The notes: generated from the sequence alone by a model not told the origin. A stretch of 64,000 nt of DNA from Paenibacillus lycopersici (GCF_010119935.1 NZ_CP048209.1:3661001-3725000); one strand, 5' to 3'. Counted from the stretch's first letter, positions 35,645 to 44,749 are shown. Numbers and translations: made by a program.

Positions 35645-36157
35645 TCAATTGTTCTGCTGCAACAAATATAATGCCCGGTACAGCTGCAGCAGCTCGGATT
35701 CCTTCTCGGCAATTAGCCGAGACAGCGCCTCCGCGTTCGCCGCGGCCGGGTCGAAACCGTCTGCCGGAGCGGCCCATTCCGCCGAACGGCCGTCTTCTTG
35801 CGTCATCGCCGGAGCAGTCGAATCGTTCGTCGCCTCATTCCCCATCTCCGTATCGTTGCGCCGCTTCATGCTGTATCCGAACGTAATGGTGACCCATTCA
35901 TCCGCCTCGAGCCGTCCGAAGACGCGATAAATATGCATGTATTTCTCGAAGATGGCGCTAACGATCTGCCTGCGTTCCCATCCCAGAATGCCCATATTGT
36001 CCTTCGCGCGGTACACGGCCTGCATCAGCTGAAAATCGTTCAGCTTGCCGCGCGTGCGCTCGATCAGGTCGAGCTCCTCGATAAACACGGAGAATATTTG
36101 ATAGAACAGCTCCGTTTCTTTGACCATCTCATGCTCCGATATGATCGGCCGTTCCAT
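35645..36157 (-). CDS. Hypothetical protein, 170 aa
   Basis: A helical N-terminal domain (ETELFYQIFSVFIEELDLIE, NDFQLMQAVYRAKDNMGILG), a variable Ala/Glu-rich linker, and a C-terminal coiled coil (EALSRLIAEKESELLQLYRALYLL). No signal or membrane segment. GGGGGGAG precedes ATG 36157. It follows the sigma-factor operon by 190 bases and may belong to the same unit. Family not recognised. Confidence 0.6.
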   Translation of the reverse strand: MERPIISEHEMVKETELFYQIFSVFIEELDLIERTRGKLNDFQLMQAVYRAKDNMGILGWERRQIVSAIFEKYMHIYRVFGRLEADEWVTITFGYSMKRRNDTEMGNEATNDSTAPAMTQEDGRSAEWAAPADGFDPAAANAEALSRLIAEKESELLQLYRALYLLQQNN

Positions 36158-36346
36158 GCTCGCTCCCCCCTTGCTTCCATCTCTATAAGGTTCGCGGCGG
36201 CCGTTCGTTTTCAGGACATTCGAAGAAGAACGGATCCGCCCTCCTGCCCGGCAGTCCGTCCTTCAAGCGTTCTTCCGATTCGATTTGCGCTTGCGATATG
36301 CCTTCTCCGATAGTTCCTTGCAAGGTCCAAGAAGATCAGCAGACGG

Positions 36347-36562
36347 CTATACGGCCTTGGCGCTATGGAACGGCATATGGGCGATGAGCTCGCTCCACCA
36401 CGCGTAGCCTAGATCTTCGGCATGGATAATGACGTCTTGCCCGATCGCGGGTTCAGCCAGCTGCAAGCCGTCCCACACCGATCCCGTCCAATCGGCCAGC
36501 AGCCGGTCCAGCGCCGTATCCACCTCGGGAGGCAAGCTGCTCATGTTCGTTAATTTACTCAT
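36347..36562 (-). CDS. Small protein of the sigma-factor operon, 71 aa
   Basis: An acidic, Trp-rich protein (LLADWTGSVWDGLQLAE, GYAWWSELIAHM). No membrane helix. It overlaps the sigma gene by 8 bases with GGAGG before ATG 36562, so it is translationally coupled. It could be a soluble sigma partner; unproven. Confidence 0.6.
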   Translation of the reverse strand: MSKLTNMSSLPPEVDTALDRLLADWTGSVWDGLQLAEPAIGQDVIIHAEDLGYAWWSELIAHMPFHSAKAV

Positions 36563-37106
36563 TCGAAATCCTCCTTCCGCCGACAGGGGCCGACTCCAGC
36601 AGCTTCAATTTCTCGGCGAGCAGCTTCCGTGCTTGTGAAATCTTGTACCGAATCGTTCCGGGCGGCTGGTTCAGCATCATGCCGATCTGCGCGCTGGTCA
36701 ATTCGCCGAGCACCTTCATCAGCAGAATGCAGCGCAGCTCCTCGGGCAGCGCATTGATATGCGTCTCGATATCGCGCAGCCGCTCGCGTCCGGCAAGGAC
36801 GCCGGAGATATCTCCGCCGGCGCTTCCGCCGGCCGAAGCCGTCTTCAGCTGCGCATCCACCTTGCTGCGGTGCGCGCTGCGCCGGTAATGGTCCTTGAGC
36901 CCGTTGGCGGCGATCGAGAAGATCCAGTACAGCCGCTCGTCGGGCGGAATGGCCGCCGCGGCCTCAATCCGGTTCCAGACTTTCAGGAAGCTGTCCTGCA
37001 GCAAATCCTTGGCAAGCTCCTTATTGTTCGTCCGTCCGAACAGGAAGGCGAAGATCGGCTTCGAATGCATTTCGTACAAGTCCCGGAACAATTCCTTCCG
37101 CATCAC
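36555..37106 (-). CDS. ECF RNA polymerase sigma factor, 183 aa
   Basis: Region 2: KPIFAFLFGRTNNKELAKDL, then LQDSFLKVWNRIE and ERLYWIFSIAANGLKDHYRR. Region 4: LPEELRCILLMKVLGELTSA, then QIGMMLNQPPGTIRYKISQARK. An Ala/Gly-rich linker joins them. It directs polymerase to its own small regulon. It overlaps the upstream beta-rich gene by ATGA and the downstream 71-aa gene by 8 bases. No standard membrane anti-sigma gene is adjacent. Confidence 0.88.
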   Translation of the reverse strand: MMRKELFRDLYEMHSKPIFAFLFGRTNNKELAKDLLQDSFLKVWNRIEAAAAIPPDERLYWIFSIAANGLKDHYRRSAHRSKVDAQLKTASAGGSAGGDISGVLAGRERLRDIETHINALPEELRCILLMKVLGELTSAQIGMMLNQPPGTIRYKISQARKLLAEKLKLLESAPVGGRRISNE

Positions 37107-37816
37107 GCACCCGGCGCGATATCGGGATCCGTCACGGTGATTTCGCCGAGCTTCGTTTCGGCGAGCAGCTGCAGCAGCGGCACGAGCGCTTTCGGCGCAT
37201 GCAAATCGCCGATCAGGCTGAGTTCCTTGACCTTCTGCTTCAGCAGCGCCGCATCGACGTCCGCTTCGATATGGCAGCTGCCGATAAGAACCATGCTCAT
37301 CGGACTGTCGATCAGTTCGAAGAACGCCCTGGAGAACGTTTCTTCCCCGATGAAGACGCGAGGCGCATCCGTCTTGTAATAGATGATCTGCCCTGTCACG
37401 CGCGAGAAGCTGGAAGCGAGCAGCGCTTCCGATTTCTTCGGCGCCAGCAATTGACCCGCCAAGATGATCGTTCCGAATCCCACCTTCACAATCGGCGACG
37501 AAATGATGATCTGCCCCGCTAACACGAGCACATCGTCCGGGGAGCCGTTGTCATTCGCGAAGACTTCCCCGCTTAACGTGAACTGGCCGGAGAACACTTT
37601 CACTTGGGCGTTAGGACCCGACGGCGCAGGCAGCGTCACCGTCATGCCGACGTTGCGCTGCGGAATCCTCATTAACGCATCCGATAACGATTGCGGCACG
37701 AGGATCAAGCCTACATTCTGAATGAGACCGATCCCGGTCAGCTCCGTCGTGCTCTTCCCCGACAAATCGAGCATACCCAAATTCTCGATCGTAACGCCTT
37801 GCGCGATATCCGTCAT
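37103..37816 (-). CDS. Beta-rich protein of unknown function upstream of an ECF sigma gene, 237 aa
   Basis: The sequence is dominated by short hydrophobic strands with Gly turns (VKVFSGQFTLSGEVF, VLVLAGQIIISSPIV, VGFGTIILAGQLL, VTGQIIYY), suggesting a beta-solenoid. The C-terminus is helical (AALLKQKVKELSLI). No signal or membrane helix. ATG 37816 follows GGAGG; the longer frame to 37906 is less likely. The ATGA overlap with the sigma gene implies a linked role, perhaps sensing. Family not recognised. Confidence 0.6.
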   Translation of the reverse strand: MTDIAQGVTIENLGMLDLSGKSTTELTGIGLIQNVGLILVPQSLSDALMRIPQRNVGMTVTLPAPSGPNAQVKVFSGQFTLSGEVFANDNGSPDDVLVLAGQIIISSPIVKVGFGTIILAGQLLAPKKSEALLASSFSRVTGQIIYYKTDAPRVFIGEETFSRAFFELIDSPMSMVLIGSCHIEADVDAALLKQKVKELSLIGDLHAPKALVPLLQLLAETKLGEITVTDPDIAPGA

Positions 37817-37904
37817 ACCAGATTCCTCCACTCGATTAAGTTGCTTTACAACCAGAATAACGTTCGAAACCGCCGACTGTTGGACGATGAGCGAAAATAA
37901 AACC

Positions 37905-37963
37905 AAAAAAGCCCTTCAACCGATAGACAGCGTCTTACCGGTATCCGGGCTTCGTCGGTTGCA
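37905..37963 (-). terminator. Probable terminator of the serine-hydrolase operon
   Basis: On the minus strand CAACCGACGAAGCCC is followed by TCGGTTGAAGGGC and TTTTTT. Two alternative stems (CAACCGA/TCGGTTG, GCCC/GGGC) precede the T run. The stretch from 37964 to 38078 holds nothing clear. Confidence 0.5.
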
Positions 37964-38078
37964 GCCGATCGTATGGCTTCAGACGGACATCGTCGTCGAC
38001 AGGGAATCCGGGCGAGCATAAACGACTCCGCTACCCGGCTCCGATTCCGTTGCCGCGATCGACGCCGAGCTGCCGATC

Positions 38079-39536
38079 TTATGCATCGGCAGCGATGCGG
38101 CTGCCCTTCACTGGCGGCATTAGCTCGCTTGGTCCGAAGTTGACGTTCGCCTTGATTTCGAGCGTGATCTGTCCGCCGTCCAGGCGGCACATGATCGAGT
38201 GGCAGAACGGCGTCTCGATATAACGCACGGTTATGGCGATCGAAGTCTCGTCTTGCCACGTGAAGCTTGCGGCGATGCGCTGCTCTTTGCCATGATTCTG
38301 CGCCGTCTGTACGATCCAGGCCTCCCGGCCGCATCGGACCTCATGTTCGCCCTGAGCGTCCCGCAGCAGAATCGCCGCTTCCTGCTCTTCGAAAAGGATG
38401 CCGAATGTCGACCAGTGCAATGAATTGTCTTCAAGCCCGTACCGTCCGCTCAGCTCGTCTTCCCGTGATGACGAAGCCGTCTGCCGCGGAGCGGGCAGAT
38501 CCAAACGTTGAATCCGCTCGGCTAATTTCATCGCATGCTCCTCGTCCGCAGGCAGGGGAGCCGGAGTCATGGCCGGGAGCAAATGCGCCCATACGGCGTT
38601 CAACACCGCTTGCATGTCGTTCGTCGCCGCCGTAATCGCCACGACGGCATCCTGATCAGGCATGACGATGCAGTATTGTCCGAAGGCGCCGTCCCCGCGA
38701 TAGACGTCGTGCCGGCAGCGCCAGAATTGGTAACCGTAGCCTTGCGCCCAGTCGTTCTCGCCGCCGTCTCCGTTGGAAATATGCTTGGTCGTCGCTTCGT
38801 CGATCCAGGCCTCGGACAGGATCCGAGTTCCGTTCCACAGCCCTTTGCGCAAGTATAGCTGGCCGAACTTGGCGATGCTCTCCGTCGTCACGCTGAGTCC
38901 CCAGCCGCCGACGGCAATGCCGCGCGGGCAGGTTTCCCAAGTCGCGCCGAAGATGCCAAGCGGCGTCAGCAGCCGCGGCTGCAAATAATCCAGCAGCGAC
39001 TGCCCGGTCACCTTGTTCAGAATCGCGGACAGCATGTACGTGGCTCCGCTGTTATAGACGAAATGCGAGCCCGGCTCGCGATCGACCGGCCGGCTCAGGA
39101 ATGCTTCAGCCCAGTTGCCGTTCTCCTGCTTCCACAGCGCATCCGTCGTATCCTGCTCGTGACCGGTGCCCATCATGAGCAGGTGGCGGATTCGCATGGC
39201 GCGCAGATTCGCGGAAGGCTCGGCCGGCGCTTCGTCCGGAAAGAACGAGATGACGGCATCGTCCACCGTCAGAAGGCCTTCCGATACGGCGAACCCGATG
39301 GCGGTCGACGTGAAGCTCTTGCTCAGCGAGAACAGCAGATGCGGCAGCTCCGCCGCATACGGCTGCCACCAGCCTTCGGCGACGACATGATCGTGCCGGA
39401 GCACCATGAAGCTGTGAAGCTCGAGATTCTTCGCCGCGATTTCGTCCAGAAACGCGACGAAGGCGGACGATGCGACGCCTTGCGATTCCGGGTTGCCGCG
39501 CGGCAAGGCGAGATCGTCTCTCACGTGGATGCTCAT
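38079..39536 (-). CDS. Serine hydrolase, class C beta-lactamase family, 485 aa
   Basis: A penicillin-binding-like fold. The nucleophile motif SLSK (Ser70, Lys73 within LLFSLSKSFTS) and the YNS motif (FVYNSGATYMLS, near 161) are present; a later GDGAFGQYCIVMP matches the third-motif region. It has no signal peptide and an extra C-terminal beta domain (from about 380). Such proteins act as esterases or peptidases on unknown substrates. ATG 39536 follows AAGGAG. Last gene of a run with the enolase and SDR genes (27-base gap). Confidence 0.85.
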   Translation of the reverse strand: MSIHVRDDLALPRGNPESQGVASSAFVAFLDEIAAKNLELHSFMVLRHDHVVAEGWWQPYAAELPHLLFSLSKSFTSTAIGFAVSEGLLTVDDAVISFFPDEAPAEPSANLRAMRIRHLLMMGTGHEQDTTDALWKQENGNWAEAFLSRPVDREPGSHFVYNSGATYMLSAILNKVTGQSLLDYLQPRLLTPLGIFGATWETCPRGIAVGGWGLSVTTESIAKFGQLYLRKGLWNGTRILSEAWIDEATTKHISNGDGGENDWAQGYGYQFWRCRHDVYRGDGAFGQYCIVMPDQDAVVAITAATNDMQAVLNAVWAHLLPAMTPAPLPADEEHAMKLAERIQRLDLPAPRQTASSSREDELSGRYGLEDNSLHWSTFGILFEEQEAAILLRDAQGEHEVRCGREAWIVQTAQNHGKEQRIAASFTWQDETSIAITVRYIETPFCHSIMCRLDGGQITLEIKANVNFGPSELMPPVKGSRIAADA

Positions 39537-39563
39537 TCGCGTTCACTCCTTCTTCGGATAGGA

Positions 39564-40766
39564 TTAAGGTCTTACCGATGTGCCGTCAGGCGTGCGGGAC
39601 AGCGTCCATGCAGGCAGACGGTTCTCGCACGGATAAGCGGCCGCGAGCTTCTCGTCGATATCGATGCCGAATCCCGGCTTGTCGTTCGGATACGCGTAAC
39701 CGTTGCGAAGCTCCGGACAGCCCGGGAACACTTCCTTGATCTTCTCGGAGAAGCCGTACCACTCTTGAATGCCGAAATTGATCGAGCTGATGTCCAGATG
39801 CAGGTTGGCCGCGTGGCCGACCGGCGATACGTCGCCAGGGCCGTGCCAAGCGGTGCGAATGCTGAACGCTTCGCATAGCGTTGCGAGCTTCTTCGCCGGC
39901 GTCAGTCCGCCGATTGCGCTAATGTGGCAGCGGATGTAATCGATCAGCCGGTTCTGGATAAGCGGCATCCATTCGCGCGAATGCACGAACAGCTCGCCCA
40001 TCGCGATCGGCGTGGACGTCTGGCTGCGCAGCGTCTCGAACCAGTCGATCTGCTCGGGCGCAAGCGGGTCTTCCAGGAAGAACAGCCGGTGCGGCTCGAG
40101 ATCCCTGGCCAGCCGGACAGCGTCGATCGGCACCAGCCGCTCGTGGATATCATGCAGCAGCTCGACTTCAAACCCGATCGTGCTGCGGAGATGCTCGAAC
40201 ATGCGCGGTACGCTGCGGGCATAGGCCTGCGGATCGAAGTAAGCGCCCGGCAGGGCGTTATCCGGCTGATGCAGCTGGTGGTTCCGGCCGCCGTAGCCGC
40301 CCATCTGGCAGCGGACATACCGGAGACCCTGCTCCATGAACTTGCGTACGTTCTCTTCCACTTCGCGCTCGTCCCGTCCGTCGGCATGCCGGTATACGGC
40401 GGCCGCTTCGCGGCATTTGCCGCCCAACAGCTGGTACACCGGAAGTCCGGCGATCTTGCCCTTCAGATCCCACAGCGCCATATCGACGCCGGACAAGGCG
40501 TTGTTCAGCACTGGGCCGTTGCGCCAGTAGGAGCTGACCATCGCCGTTTGCCACAGGTCCTCGATCCGGTGCGGATCTTTGCCGATCAGGAATGGCTTCA
40601 GGTACTCTTCAATCGCGGTCGCGACCGCCAGATAACGCTGTGTGAAGGTCGCGCAGCCGAGGCCGTACAGCCCGGGTTCGGACGTTTCGATTTTGACCAC
40701 GACGAGGTTAATGCCCTCCGGCGCGGTAAGGATTGTTTTGACATCACGTATTGTTAAGTTCGACAT
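39564..40766 (-). CDS. Enolase-superfamily sugar-acid dehydratase (ManD/RspA-like), 400 aa
   Basis: Mandelate-racemase fold: an N-terminal capping domain and a barrel. Landmarks: GVDMALWDLKGKIAGLPVYQ, metal ligand region LLHDIHERL, FFLEDPLAPEQ, MGELFVHSREW, and the signature AWHGPGDVSPVGHAANLHLD with its catalytic His. These match D-mannonate or related aldonate dehydratases. The product would be a 2-keto-3-deoxy sugar acid. ATG 40766 follows GGGAGAGTGG. It is 41 bases downstream of the SDR gene, a likely partner in sugar-acid catabolism. Confidence 0.87.
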   Translation of the reverse strand: MSNLTIRDVKTILTAPEGINLVVVKIETSEPGLYGLGCATFTQRYLAVATAIEEYLKPFLIGKDPHRIEDLWQTAMVSSYWRNGPVLNNALSGVDMALWDLKGKIAGLPVYQLLGGKCREAAAVYRHADGRDEREVEENVRKFMEQGLRYVRCQMGGYGGRNHQLHQPDNALPGAYFDPQAYARSVPRMFEHLRSTIGFEVELLHDIHERLVPIDAVRLARDLEPHRLFFLEDPLAPEQIDWFETLRSQTSTPIAMGELFVHSREWMPLIQNRLIDYIRCHISAIGGLTPAKKLATLCEAFSIRTAWHGPGDVSPVGHAANLHLDISSINFGIQEWYGFSEKIKEVFPGCPELRNGYAYPNDKPGFGIDIDEKLAAAYPCENRLPAWTLSRTPDGTSVRP

Positions 40767-40807
40767 GTTTTTTCCACTCTCCCGTTTGTATGATTCGCTT
40801 GCGATGT

Positions 40808-41605
40808 TTAATTCCAGCCCGTGCTTCCGCTTCGCTCCGGCATGCCCGGCAGAATCAGTCCGCCGTCGACCCGGATCGTCGTGCCGGTTACGTACGAGGA
40901 TGCCTCGGACGCCAGCCAAGCGACCGCTTCGGCGATATCGGCGGGCTTGCCCATCCGCGAGAGCGGAATTTTCTTCCCGAGCTCCTGGAAGTGGGGCTCC
41001 CAGTCCGGATTATTCCGCACCTGTATCGCCCCGGGGGCGACGCAGTTGACGCGGATGCCGTGCGCGGACAAGTCGAGCGCGGCCGATTGGGACGCGCGCG
41101 TAAGAGCGGCCTTCAAGCCGCCGTACGCCCCGTCGCCCGGATAGGCTCGCTCCGCCCGCGACGACGTAATATTGACGATCGAGCCGTTCAGCCCCTGCTC
41201 TGCCATATGGGTGGAAATCTTCTGCATCAGCACCATGGGCGCCCGGAAATTAGAGCCGTACAAGCGATCCATGACCGCAACGTCGAGCGACTGGATTTCT
41301 TTGAATCTCGTCACCCCTGCGTTGTTCACCAGCACGTCGATGCTGCCTAGCGCTTCCACCGCGAAGGCGGCCAGCTCGCCGGGCATTTGCGGTTCGGCCA
41401 GATCGCCCTGGAACACATGGCATGTCCGGCCGTAGTCTTCCCTGATCTGCTTGGCGATAGCGTTCGCTTCGTCGGGTTCGGCATAATGAGCGATCGCCAG
41501 ATCGTAGCCCAGCGACGCCAGCTTCAGCGCGATGCCCGCGCCGATGCCCATACTGGCGCCCGTGACGAGCGCCGTTCGATTGCGTGAGGATTGCCCAGTG
41601 CTCAT
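40808..41605 (-). CDS. Short-chain dehydrogenase/reductase, 265 aa
   Basis: A Rossmann enzyme: cofactor loop TGASMGIG (15-22), DVLVNNAGVT, ITSS with catalytic Ser, YGGLK with Tyr/Lys, and RVNCVAPGAI. It is probably a sugar or sugar-acid NAD(P) oxidoreductase, by neighbourhood. ATG 41605 is preferred, with AGGAGG about 12 bases upstream. The upstream gap (41606-41798) is very GC-rich. Confidence 0.88.
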   Translation of the reverse strand: MSTGQSSRNRTALVTGASMGIGAGIALKLASLGYDLAIAHYAEPDEANAIAKQIREDYGRTCHVFQGDLAEPQMPGELAAFAVEALGSIDVLVNNAGVTRFKEIQSLDVAVMDRLYGSNFRAPMVLMQKISTHMAEQGLNGSIVNITSSRAERAYPGDGAYGGLKAALTRASQSAALDLSAHGIRVNCVAPGAIQVRNNPDWEPHFQELGKKIPLSRMGKPADIAEAVAWLASEASSYVTGTTIRVDGGLILPGMPERSGSTGWN

Positions 41606-41694
41606 CGGTGTTCGATTCCTCCTGTTCATGTAAACCCTTACAGAATCAAGCGTTGCCATGCGATTGTTACGATTAATGCTGCAATGGACGAGAC

Positions 41695-41798
41695 GCGCAT
41701 GCGATGCGTGCGCGGGCTTCCCGATCGCGCGCGGCCATGCGCGACCACACGCGACCGAGCGTGGCCACGCGCGTCTTCGTCCGCGCGATGATCGCGCG
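41695..41798. other. GC-rich, CG-dinucleotide-dense palindromic gap
   Basis: Dense GCGCG/CGCGC words with inverted pairs such as GTGGCCAC and CGCGCGGCCATGCGCG. It may form the terminator of the Rieske gene; no T run is seen. Confidence 0.4.
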
Positions 41799-43547
41799 TT
41801 ATTCCTCGAACAGCTTCTCGCCGCGATAGAGTCTCCAGGCAATCCGCGCGGTGTGCGGCGTCTCCCGGGCGGTCGGCGCATGAGCGGCCAAATACCGCGC
41901 GGCGGCAAGCAGCAGCGTCTCCTTCGCGCGCTCCGCGAACGGATCGCCGCGGTCGTTCCAATGATCGTACGCGGTCATGGCGGCTTCATAGAGCTGGAAC
42001 GTATGGAATTCCGCGTCTTCGCGCAGAAGCGCATGGCCGAGCGTATTGATCAGCGCTGCCCGGTCGCCGCCTGCCTGCAAGTAACGGACGACCCAAGCCG
42101 CAGCCTCGTTCACCTGCTGCCGCTGATCCATTAACTGCAGCAGCTCTTCCAGCGCAGGCGGTTGATCGGCAGGCGCCGGCTTCGGCCGCGCGGCCGGAGG
42201 CACGTTCAGGAAGCGGTCCAGATAGACGCTGACCGCGCCGTAGAAGATCGCCCGCAGCTGCGGGCGCCCGCCGCGCGCGATGGTTTCGTGGACGGCCTGC
42301 GCGTACGTGAACGTATGCAGCACCGCAATCCAGTCGCCGAAATCGTTCTGCGTGTGGAAGCGGACGATGCGTTCGGCCGCTGCCAGGACGACTAGGCGCG
42401 CCAGCTGGAGCGGATCCGCGCCGTCCTTGATGCATTGAAGCAGCGCATCGATCGTCGCAAGCGGCTGATCGCCGAGCAGGACGGCCACGAGACGCTCTTC
42501 CTCATCCGGGGCGAGCGGTCGGCGTGCATGCGCGTCGCCGTCCTCGGTCAGCTGGCCGAACGCGTCGCGAAGCGGTTCGACCAGATTGATCGGCGCCTGC
42601 CATTGATGCAGCTCTTCGCTGCGGGTCGGATTGCCGAGCAGCGGCACGAGCGAAGCGAGCACCTGCGCCTTCTTCTCCGGCAGGACGAAGCCGAGCGATT
42701 CGAACGCCTTGTTGTGGAAGTCCAGCGTATGCCCGCCATCGAGGTAGAAATGGTCGTTAACCGCTTTCAGCATCATATCCGCGAGCTCCTGATCGGACGC
42801 GCCTCTCGCAATGGCGGTAAGCAAGATCCGCTCCGCTCCCTGCGTGTCCCGGACCTCGATGCAGTTCCGGTACCAAGCGGTCAGCCGTTCCTGCGTGACG
42901 TCGCCGCTCGGCAGCTTGCCGAGCAACGGGCGCTCCGCGCGGCCGCTGCTGCTGCGAGCGACGTGATGCAGCCCCTGATAGAGCGCCAGCAGCTTGCCCA
43001 TCTTGTCCAGCTTCGGCAGAATGCGCGTCATCGCCGTCAAGATCGTGAGCCCCGAATTCCACCCCCCGCTCAAGCGCGTGCCGTGCTCGATGCCGATCCG
43101 TGCGATTTCGACGGCCGGAACGCCGGATTCCAGCAGCCCGACGACGGCCTTGGCGATGACGATGCCGATGTTCTGCTCCAGCCCGCTCTTCAGCCGGTCC
43201 AGCTGCATCCCGGCGTCGCGCACCGTGCGGGATCGCGAATGCACCCATACGCCGTCGTCCTCGACCCTTACTTCATGCGCTGGAACGTCGTCCGCCCAAG
43301 GATCGAACGTCCCTCCGCTGCATACGTCGAAACGCGCGTGATGCCAATGGCAGGTCAGGATGCCGTCGCACAAGCTTCCGACATGCAGCGGAAAACCGAG
43401 ATGAGGGCAACGGTTGTCCACGGCGTAAACCTGTTCTTCGTGATGAAACACAGCGATGCCGCCTTTAATGACTTTAGCTCGCTCTTGTTGAATTTCTTGC
43501 AATGATCCGGCGAATATCCAGTCGGTCTTCTCCGCTTCCGTCAGCAT
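41799..43547 (-). CDS. Rieske [2Fe-2S] protein with long helical C-terminal domain, 582 aa
   Basis: The Rieske domain (about 10-105) has both cluster motifs, C47-P-H49 (NRCPHLGFPLHVG) and C66-x2-H69 (TCHWHHARFDV). The remaining about 470 residues are helical with conserved His/Asp segments (YLDGGHTLDFHNKAFE), and have no family I can name; relatives are annotated only as Rieske proteins. It is probably an electron carrier or an oxygenase-like enzyme in the cytoplasm. The start at 43547 is favoured because the ATG at 43583 has its ribosome site too close. It precedes the SDR gene by about 190 bases. Confidence 0.8.
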   Translation of the reverse strand: MLTEAEKTDWIFAGSLQEIQQERAKVIKGGIAVFHHEEQVYAVDNRCPHLGFPLHVGSLCDGILTCHWHHARFDVCSGGTFDPWADDVPAHEVRVEDDGVWVHSRSRTVRDAGMQLDRLKSGLEQNIGIVIAKAVVGLLESGVPAVEIARIGIEHGTRLSGGWNSGLTILTAMTRILPKLDKMGKLLALYQGLHHVARSSSGRAERPLLGKLPSGDVTQERLTAWYRNCIEVRDTQGAERILLTAIARGASDQELADMMLKAVNDHFYLDGGHTLDFHNKAFESLGFVLPEKKAQVLASLVPLLGNPTRSEELHQWQAPINLVEPLRDAFGQLTEDGDAHARRPLAPDEEERLVAVLLGDQPLATIDALLQCIKDGADPLQLARLVVLAAAERIVRFHTQNDFGDWIAVLHTFTYAQAVHETIARGGRPQLRAIFYGAVSVYLDRFLNVPPAARPKPAPADQPPALEELLQLMDQRQQVNEAAAWVVRYLQAGGDRAALINTLGHALLREDAEFHTFQLYEAAMTAYDHWNDRGDPFAERAKETLLLAAARYLAAHAPTARETPHTARIAWRLYRGEKLFEE

Positions 43548-43638
43548 TGACAACAAACCCCTTTCGGCTCGCTTGAATGGCATTCCTCCCCATTGTATCA
43601 GCCGAAAGCGCTTTCGAATATCCAGAATTCCGACAAAA

Positions 43639-44295
43639 TCACAATTTCATGCCCATGAATGATTCCGGCTGCGGACCGATCGTCTTCAGATGATCGACGA
43701 ACGCGAAGCGTTCCAGCTCGAAAATCCCCCGCGTGCAGGTTGCTTTCGTGATCGAGCACTCGCTGATCAGACTGCTTTGCCTCTGAATGAAGTTCGGGTG
43801 AAACCGCTCCAACTTGCACTCCGGAATGACGTTGATCAGAAAATCGGTCAAGATCCCCCCGTGGGTGACGATAACGATACTCTCCCGAGGATGAGCAGCG
43901 GATAAATCGAGCAGACACGAGGCAAACCGATCCCCTGCCCGTCTTGCGGAATCGCCGATCGGCGGCGCAAAGCCGCGTTCGCGCGTGCATCTGTCCCACA
44001 TGGCGACGAATTCGTCGAATGACTGTCCGGGGACATCCCCCCAATTCGCGCGCTCCCGCAGCCGCACGTCTTCCGATATGGCCGCGCCTGTCGCCTGCGC
44101 GATGATGGCCGCCGTTAGCACGGCTCTGCGAAGCGGGCTGGATACGATCCTGCTAATGCTCCCTTGAACAGCCACTTCGCTCAGCCAGCGAGCGGTCGCT
44201 TGCGCTTGCAGAATGCCGGCTTGCGTGATCGGGACGTCGCCGATCCCTTGATCTTTCCGGGCATGCCGCACGAGATAAAAGTCGGTCTTCATCAT
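43639..44295 (-). CDS. Histidine phosphatase family protein, 218 aa
   Basis: Phosphoglycerate-mutase-like fold: LVRHARKD with nucleophile His11, the second Arg in VSSPLRRAV, and the second His in VIVTHGGILTD (near 152). It dephosphorylates small phosphate esters; substrate unknown. AAGGAG precedes ATG 44295. Single gene; the upstream gap (44296-45069) is full of repeats. Confidence 0.87.
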   Translation of the reverse strand: MMKTDFYLVRHARKDQGIGDVPITQAGILQAQATARWLSEVAVQGSISRIVSSPLRRAVLTAAIIAQATGAAISEDVRLRERANWGDVPGQSFDEFVAMWDRCTRERGFAPPIGDSARRAGDRFASCLLDLSAAHPRESIVIVTHGGILTDFLINVIPECKLERFHPNFIQRQSSLISECSITKATCTRGIFELERFAFVDHLKTIGPQPESFMGMKL

Positions 44296-44412
44296 TCTCA
44301 GCTCCTTATGCGATAACAATAGCGAGGGCATGAGGTTGACAGCCGTCATGTGCCGTCACACTTCGCGCAGGGATCTGCGCGAAGTGCCGCAATGCGTTTG
44401 CCCTCTTATCGA

Positions 44413-44466
44413 GATTTGCCGCTCAATCAAGATTGGCCGCTCAATTTAAATTTGCCGTTCACCTAA
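44413..44466. repeat. 18-bp tandem repeat, three copies
   Basis: GATTTGCCGCTCAATCAA, GATTGGCCGCTCAATTTA and AATTTGCCGTTCACCTAA follow each other exactly. Confidence 0.8.
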
Positions 44467-44502
44467 TTTGATATATATCTAATTTATAGGCAATGAAGTC
44501 TC

Positions 44503-44530
44503 TTGGCAATACCTTCTTGCTTGAATGGCC
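44503..44530. repeat. TTGAATGGCA-type repeat, left block
   Basis: GGCAATACCTTCTTGC followed by TTGAATGGCC. It matches the right block at 44869; the two blocks flank the dyad element. Confidence 0.7.
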
Positions 44531-44582
44531 AGGCTGTCGAGAAAATATACGAAATCGCATCGCTCAACGAGCCCCCCTGCAA

Positions 44583-44749
44583 CGGACACAGAATCCGCTA
44601 TTTGTATGGAAATCGGTGTTTTGGCTGGCGATCGGACACAGGATTCGTTATTGCCCCCGGATCTGCTTGTAGGGTGAAATAGCGCATCTCCTGTCCGCAA
44701 GCGCACGGAAAGACAAGGAAAGCCGGCCAATAACGCATCTCTTGTCCGC
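44583..44749. repeat. Complete dyad element: two forward and two reverse 21-bp motifs
   Basis: Forward motifs start at 44583 (CGGACACAGAATCCGCTATT) and 44633 (CGGACACAGGATTCGTTATT). Reverse motifs start at 44677 (AAATAGCGCATCTCCTGTCC) and 44728 (AATAACGCATCTCTTGTCCG from 44729). The pitch is 50 bp in the forward and 51 bp in the reverse half. Forward and reverse are near-complements, so the element of about 167 bp is a large dyad. Confidence 0.85.

Noticed and set aside
43548..43583. Upstream ATG for the Rieske protein
   Set aside because: GGAGGA lies directly against this ATG with almost no spacing; the start at 43547 matches the usual beginning of the domain better.
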